Below, one piece after another: positions 19,307-24,351 of a stretch of DNA of 24,351 nt. The translations under genes were made by a program, and so were the position numbers. How positions within the stretch are numbered: the stretch's first letter is position 1; each line of letters opens with the position of its first letter. Location of the stretch: the NCBI RefSeq assembly GCF_000218685.1, contig NW_006763297.1, positions 634,220 through 658,570 on the forward strand, written 5' to 3'. This DNA comes from Serpula lacrymans var. lacrymans S7.9. Taxonomy: Eukaryota; Basidiomycota; Agaricomycetes; Boletales; Serpulaceae. The notes below the pieces were generated by a model. That model searched no databases. It had not been told where the DNA came from and saw only the letters and a program-made list of their open reading frames with translations.

Positions 19307-19657
19307 TGTCACGACTTGAACCAGAAGCACTAGCCTGAGCGCTAGTTTCTTTTTTCATTTCTTTGATATCTGATCACATGACACATAAGATATGTTAAGC
19401 TGCTGCTTTAGCGCGGATAACATAAATACGTAGCTATATCAGATCACGTGACCATCACGTGACATAAGTCTAGAACCATTACAAAGAACATCAGTCAGCG
19501 CCTCATGGCTGACTTTCAGAAACATATATATAGTAGACCACCATGTACATAATTTCCTCAGTTGTTGATTAATTCTCAATCGCTATTTGTAACGCTACTT
19601 GTTTGATTTGAGCCTTCATCCCTCCGTTAACTCGGTATAGGGGATAAGGGTTTTACA
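19307..19657 (+). repeat. 3' LTR of copy 2
   Basis: 351 bp, TGTCACGACTTG...GGTTTTACA, with three substitutions relative to the 5' LTR and no indel. It is followed by the duplicated target tggtc (19658-19662). Confidence 0.96.
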
Positions 19658-19834
19658 TGGTCCGAATGGTTGTCAGGGGGTGGTCCGCTTGTTAAGCTGT
19701 CAACCCTTCTCCAGACTGGCGGAGGAAAGTGCCCGGCCTGGTCAGAGGTATTCAAAGAGGAAAATTTTGTATTTCTAAATCTAATCAACAGAGGTTCCAC
19801 ACCAACTGCTGAGCTATAGTACTCCCCTTAACGC
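19658..19834 (-). mobile_element. Leader of the minus-strand Gypsy, right side of the copy 2 insertion
   Basis: Read on the minus strand this begins gcgttaagggg and passes through ggtgtggaacc and the conserved leader block into the target duplication. It resumes at 12863 toward the minus-strand gag. It ends sharply at 19835, where the right inverted-repeat arm begins, so the LTR that should lie further 5' is missing. Confidence 0.8.
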
Positions 19835-20018
19835 TGGGGGCCGCGTATCACAGGTATTGGTTCTTCTCCCAAAGCACTACAAGGCTGTCGCTAGGAGCAC
19901 ACCTATCTGCTATGCGGGATATTCCCAACCAATAACCAAATCTCCTTCACCCTGGAGTCCGGGTGCCCAGTGGGTCTTTTTGCACAATTGTGCGAGAGAG
20001 TAGAAGAGCAAGTCCTAA
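19835..20018 (-). other. Leader stub of the second LTR family (right arm)
   Basis: Mirror of 8335-8518, including the putative self-primer site at 20007-20016. It differs from the left copy at 19843. Confidence 0.5.
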
Positions 20019-20434
20019 TGTAACAACCAAGAGTTAGTTACTCTGGCGCACACAAGAATACATTTATAAAGGTAGTGAATGGGAAGTGGTTACCCCTTAG
20101 GCTGCAGAGAGTTTGTTGGTTAACAACAGGAGGACTCGCTGAGGAGTCTCCTTGATCTGTTGGGGTATTTATACTAATACAGAGTGTTTGTACCTATGTA
20201 CTGTACAGTTGATAAAAGCAGTGGCTGATGATGTCAGAGGGCGCAGCCCATGTGACCAGCTCCACTGCGTGAGAGACTTTGTGTCTAAAAGAAGGATAAA
20301 GGCAGTGTTGCGCGAGAAAGTGGAGTTAGAACGAAAAGGAAAGTGCCGCATGGCACGGAGTGTGAACTATAGTAAAAAGGTTAAAGCGGAGAATGAAAAT
20401 TAAAGGAAAGGTCCAAAAATTGTGTATTGTAACA
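20019..20434 (-). mobile_element. LTR of the second family (right arm)
   Basis: Mirror copy of 7919-8334, here in minus orientation: promoter order, TATA box and hairpin block read on the minus strand. The flanks are cctaa and ctcag, not a target duplication. Confidence 0.75.
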
Positions 20435-21011
20435 CTCAGATTTGGAATGCTAACCAGCCCACAATTTAGCCAGACTTGAGCATGAATTGAGATTGGCAAT
20501 TCTGTGCTTATTGACAGCCTGATAGGAAAATCTCAGAGACAACTCAGAGTACTCTGAGTGCGTAGAAGATAAAAAGGCATTGGTTGCAGTAAGTAACAAT
20601 ACCAACCTGGATTTGCTATATATGTTTCAGAGTCAATCATCTATTGATATCAACAGCTCTCAGGACAACAATAGCAACAATCACCATGGTTCTCTTGTTG
20701 CTAGTGCAAGAACTCAAAGGTGTATAGCCACCTTAGAGGAGGAAATTAGCCAACTTAAAGGAGGAGCTCCCAAATATTGCACATAAGTTATCTTTGGTTT
20801 CACAAGTCTTGGTTTTCTCATTGAACCATTGATATCACTGGCACTTCAAACACTGAAGCAGGTAGTGAGCTATAGGTGGCAGGCACAAAAGAAGACTTGC
20901 TAGGTACAGGAGTCAAATTACTCTACTTTTCCGGGCTGCCAAAGGCGGCATATCTCTCTCACTATGGCCAATTTTTTGTTGCATGTCCTAAATTCTCGCA
21001 GCCTGGATGGG
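20435..21011 (+). other. Relic with coiled-coil-like fragment (right arm)
   Basis: Mirror of 7342-7918. The 68-codon frame at 20580-20786 is identical in translation to the left copy. No function is recognised. Confidence 0.3.
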
Positions 21012-22066
21012 GAGGACCCCCGCATATCGGCTTGGATGTGGTATCCACTGGGCGGACGGAAACCACCCTAAAAATGGCCTGATGTCCGATCTCTATGCTG
21101 ATGGAAAGGCCAAAAATCTGGCAAATGTCTGATCCTGGGAGGCGGACGGGCGGGGTGTGTCGGTAGCAATGTCTGATCAGATCTTTGGATGGATGAGGCT
21201 TCGACGGCATGTGGGTTCATGTTGATCTCACCTACCGCTGGCAAACCCTCAGTCAACCACATACATTGAGTGCACGTTGTCATATGCGGTGCGCTGTGTT
21301 GTCACACAACCTAACACGACCGTACTTTCACAGCAACTCTTTTTGCGCTGTGCCACAATGTTGCCAAACCCCAGTGCCGAGCGACGGTCACTTTTCTCAC
21401 TGTCTTGCAACTCAATATTGTAGCCCTGAACACTAGGTATGTTTGTGCTCACCATTTGTTCCATCAAAACCGACAATGCCCACCCTTTCACCTTAGTCAC
21501 ACTCTGTCCCTTCTCTACGGGTATTATGCAAGCATTGTGCCACAGGATTCATGCTGTTCACACCGCCATACAGCTTCTTATCAAAGCCCACTGTGGGGGA
21601 GGGCCAGTTGTCGCAGATGCATTGCCAAACAGTGCCAATGATGCAGAAGATTCGGGGGCAGAGGGCATTGACGGCAAAGAGGATACCTTCAGCGGTGACA
21701 AAGATATCTGATTGGCATCCCTTTTTTACTTTTTATTGACTACTAATACATATATATACCTCCCTTTGTACACTAGTCATACTATAGCATTCTACTTACT
21801 GTCCTCTCTCTGTTTTTGTGGACGGATCCCTCGCAATCTGAGGTCATATCTTGCTGTGTGGACGGATCCCTCATGATCCAAATTTGTATCCTGCCAAGCG
21901 GACAAGGTGCTCGTGAATTGAGGTAGTATCCTTTTGGCGGACGGATGGCAGGGCAAAAATTGAGGTCCGAGTACAATGCGGACGGAACTGAGCCAAATCA
22001 GTAAAGACGGAAAGGCCAAAATTTGGCGATTTTGGATAGGACATTTATACCAATACGCGGGGGTCC
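21012..22066. mobile_element. Putative non-autonomous TIR DNA element (right arm copy)
   Basis: Mirror of 6287-7341, with inverted ends at about 21014-21031 and 22050-22066. GCGGACGGA-type sub-terminal repeats lie near 21053, 21140, 21820, 21860, 21938 and 21976. The interior has several open frames on both strands but no protein motif. Confidence 0.5.
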
Positions 22067-22359
22067 TGGGTGGGGTAGAAAGAATCGTTCATGTCATGTC
22101 GGAGATTTCCTATACTGGTTGCAAGAGCACATGATTGGGTTGGTGTGATAAGCAGCGTGCAAGCAGTGTAGCTTACTAACAGTCGGCCGGTTCGGTTGCA
22201 ACCAGATGGCAACCGTATTGCGTCCGCATCGATTCGCTCTCACCAACGACGACGTCCTTCAATCTGTCTGTACATAGTCAGCTTCGCCCATAACTGTATA
22301 TCTGTACTGGCTTCAAGCTCTATCCTCAACAACTCTGTATCAACAACTCCTTGATAAAC

Positions 22360-24314
22360 ATGCCGAAGGACAAGCAAAAGGTTCCCAGTGTGTATCTCCA
22401 CACAGAATCTATTGCTCTCGACAATCACGATGATGGCCTCAAAGCTTGCCCTTCCTGCGGGGGACGTTTCAAGCCTATGGGCCTCCCCAGACACAAAGCA
22501 ACATGTATAAAGCGGATGGCAGATTTGGCGCAAGACCTTCAATTAGACAAGCAGCTTCGGAAAGAAAAAAAAGAAGGTAGGCAGATCAGTCTGACATGGA
22601 AACTGAGTACTCATTAACGTTTCTGCTTAGCGAAAAAACTAGAGAAACAATTTGCAGTGGGATCTTCGTCAAAACATGTATGGGAAAACACCGACACCAA
22701 TTTTGACGTAGAAGATAACTATGGTAGGTATATATCAGTCTGGTGCTTGTCGGTCGTTACTATTTTATCTTTACAGGATCATCTCGTTTTCATGATGCAC
22801 CCCCTGTCGGGCTGAACTTCATGGGGGAAAGTCTTCAAATAGATGATATCAAAACTGAGTACCACCCTACAAGTGGCCGCACTGCAAAAGTGGACCATTT
22901 CTCTGATTTCAAACGTGGATTTTCTGGCAAAGCACGCATCAAAAACTCATGTCCGTGGCAGCCATTCAAATCCCGGGTCGACTTTGAATTTGCGGAGGTC
23001 GCTCTTGAAGCAGCGTTAAATAAAGACCAGATAAATAGATTAGTCAAGGTCATTCACCAGAGTATACAAGACCCTGGCTCGTTCACTCTGAAAGATCAAT
23101 CTGACCTTTACGAGACATGGAAGATTGCTTCTCATGCCCTAACTCCGGTTTGTGATATTGTACACATTTATTGCGTATGAGAACTGACAACAAATAAGTC
23201 CAGTTTGAAAAGACTGTAATCAATGTACCATATCAAGGCAAAGACCATTCCTTTGATGTTCATTTTCGTTCGCTGTGGGATTGGGCATTGGACTTATTAG
23301 GGAACCCGCACCTCTCAGAGCACTTTGTATTTGATGCCGAACGGCTTTCCAAATTTAACGGTGACAATTTTGTACAATTCATTGACGAACCATGGACAGC
23401 TGGGGATTTCTGGGATATTCAAGTACGTGATGTTGAACTTATTTGCTATTGTATACAATTAATGTACATGTTGTAGTCAAGGCTTCCAGATGGTGGAAAG
23501 CCTCTATGTTTTATTTTATATGCTGATAAAACAATTCTGTCTTCTTTCGGGACTGTAAAGGGCTATCCCGTAATTGCACGATGTGCAAACTTGCCCACTG
23601 ATATCCGAAATGGTACAGGTGTCGGAGGTGGAAGAGTTGTAGGGTGGCTTCCGGTGGTATATATTATTCAATCCACACTATTATACAGAGCATAATGGTT
23701 ATTCATTACAGGTGCCGGAAGATGAGGAACATAAGGGTAAAAAGAGTTTTGCTAACTTCAAGAATGTCGTATGACATGAATCATTTTTGAAAGTTGTTGA
23801 ATCTTTAGAACTTCACGCCAAGACTGGCTATTATTATCAGCGCACTGAGGGTGATGTTCTTTATCTTTTCCCTATTATTTTGATACTTTCTGCTGACTAC
23901 GAGGAACAGTAAGTAAATTCTTTGTATTCATCAACTAGTTATTTATCCTTCATAGATGTGCAATGTCTTCATTACGTGGGACAAATTGTAATTTTCCGTG
24001 CCCAATATGCCTTGTACCGAGGGACAAACTTTCAGATACAACACAGACATTTACTCGTCGGACCAGTGCTCATTCAGAATCTATATTACTAGAAGCGGAG
24101 CAGCAGCAAACAGCGGCAGACAAGGAAATTGTCCTCAAGAACTGTGGACTTCGTCCTGTTAAGGTGAGATATCTTTAATACTGCTATATTATGCTCATAT
24201 GGGATAAGAATGTCTTTTGGAGGTTCCGTTACTCTGATGTGCATCAAGCATTATCTTGGGACCGGCTACATGCACATAATAGTGGCCTATGGGGCCATCA
24301 TCTCTGGAAGGAGT
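22360..24314 (+). pseudogene. Plavaka-type DNA transposase, right copy, 3'-truncated
   Basis: The 5' part of the gene is as in the left arm. Exons are 22360-22576, 22631-22723, 22777-23147, 23204-23422, 23477-23653, 23712-23908, 23956-24163 and 24209-24314. The N-terminal zinc finger (CPSCGG), the ADKT block, the ADYEEQ block and CPICLVPRD are present. The same premature TGA occurs (23772-23774), showing that the mutation preceded the duplication or was copied with it. The C-terminal third is missing because homology ends at 24314. Confidence 0.85.
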
Positions 24315-24351
24315 AGTGGGGGCGTCATCTGTTAGCCGAAGGTGAGTATAA
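24315..24351. other. Non-homologous tail after the right arm
   Basis: The last 37 bp do not match the left copy past 4039. They contain a gtgagt that could be a splice donor, but the stretch is too short to assign. Confidence 0.4.

Larger units (their letters stand above)
15014..19338 (+). pseudogene. pol: Pol polyprotein of copy 2, broken in four places
   Basis: The frame is -1 relative to gag and open from 15014, overlapping gag by 64 nt. In order it has a protease with DSGCTGS (DSG at 15722-15730), reverse transcriptase with PFFFIKKKDGKLRPVQDYR and the YLDDI catalytic motif (16814-16828), and RNase H (YKVEADSSDFAMGAVLS, TDHQNL). Then come the HHCC zinc domain of integrase (RRNHDSTIAGHPG...CEVCQ), the integrase core (TDGQTER), and a chromodomain (LEYLVHWKNYPKEERTWEPE, about 18999-19120) that would direct integration to modified histones. 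Breaks are TGA at 17081-17083 where FVNFY is normally followed by an aromatic residue, a frameshift between 17641 and 17649, a frameshift near 18075, and TGA at 18187-18189. ISDWGPQF also carries Trp where copy 1 has Arg. The end of the frame runs 32 nt into the 3' LTR. Confidence 0.93.
12864..19657 (+). mobile_element. Full-length Ty3/Gypsy chromodomain retrotransposon (copy 2)
   Basis: The element is 6794 bp, with 351-bp LTRs (12864-13214 and 19307-19657) differing at only three positions and flanked by the target duplication tggtc (12859-12863 and 19658-19662). Its order is LTR, primer site, a long leader, gag, protease, reverse transcriptase, RNase H, integrase, chromodomain, polypurine tract, LTR, which defines a Gypsy chromovirus. 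It sits inside the leader of the minus-strand Gypsy element. The low LTR divergence implies a fairly recent insertion, yet pol has two nonsense and two frameshift breaks, so it may have inserted already defective with help in trans. Confidence 0.96.
19835..24314. repeat. Right arm of 4.48-kb inverted repeat
   Basis: Reverse complement of 4039-8518, with all mirrored positions summing to 28353. The outer end breaks inside the GLWGHHLWKE region of the Plavaka exon. The left copy continues as FLFWIEAEGR, whereas here an unrelated sequence with an immediate in-frame stop follows. The inner end abuts the leader of the minus-strand Gypsy. Confidence 0.93.

Noticed and set aside
19780..19825. tRNA-like A and B boxes on the minus strand (tagctcagcagttggt, ggttccacacc)
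   Set aside because: The boxes are in the wrong order and spacing for a tRNA, and the region aligns with the leader of copy 2, so it is retrotransposon leader.
20019..20434. Treating the arm LTR as a solo LTR with target duplication
   Set aside because: The flanks (cctaa and ctcag) do not match, and the sequence beyond the U5 end looks like a leader with a primer site, so a truncated element fits better.
4039..24314. CRISPR-like or short tandem repeat array
   Set aside because: The only large repeat is a two-copy inverted repeat. The short GGACGGA motifs are irregularly spaced sub-terminal repeats of a DNA element, and the context is eukaryotic.

Overview
The window looks like a repeat-rich, gene-poor stretch of a mushroom-forming basidiomycete (Agaricomycetes) genome. 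The grounds are a Plavaka-type DNA transposase with many 45-60 bp introns, a B-type cyclin gene remnant with introns of the same size, and several Ty3/Gypsy (chromovirus-like) elements. No intact host gene was found, and no RNA genes or CRISPR arrays were seen. Every large coding region carries stops or frameshifts except the gag of one Gypsy element.

Layout. 1-440 holds nothing recognisable. 441-1030 (minus) is an unidentified protein fragment. 1030-2399 (minus) is a broken, 3'-truncated cyclin B gene. 2548-5993 (minus) is a nearly complete but inactivated Plavaka transposase. 4039-8518 is the left arm of a very large inverted repeat whose right arm is 19835-24314. Every mirrored position obeys i + j = 28353, so the arms have no net indel over about 4.48 kb. 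Each arm carries the 5' part of the Plavaka gene, its upstream region, a 1.05-kb terminal-inverted-repeat element, a protein relic, and an LTR with a stub of leader.

The 11.3-kb spacer between the arms is a nest of retrotransposons. A 5'-truncated Gypsy copy ('copy 1', 8516-11140, plus) is itself split by two solo LTRs with 5-bp target duplications. Next is a decayed minus-strand Gypsy element (11141-12863, continuing at 19658-19834). Into its leader a full-length Gypsy ('copy 2', 12864-19657, plus) has inserted, with 351-bp LTRs differing at 3 positions and a 5-bp duplication.

How the parts work together. Copy 2 has the full plan of a chromodomain Gypsy: LTR, primer site, long leader, gag with a zinc knuckle, then protease, reverse transcriptase, RNase H, integrase and chromodomain, polypurine tract, LTR. 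Its pol frame is broken at four or more places. The most informative signals are non-coding. The primer-binding sites of two different LTR families here are complementary to the predicted 5' ends of their own transcripts, as in Tf1-type self-priming. Copy 2's LTR contains a short duplicate of its own pol sequence. The leader of copy 2 is conserved in the opposite-strand element. The near-perfect palindrome may be a recent inverted duplication, a gene-converted structure or an assembly artefact; sequence alone cannot decide.
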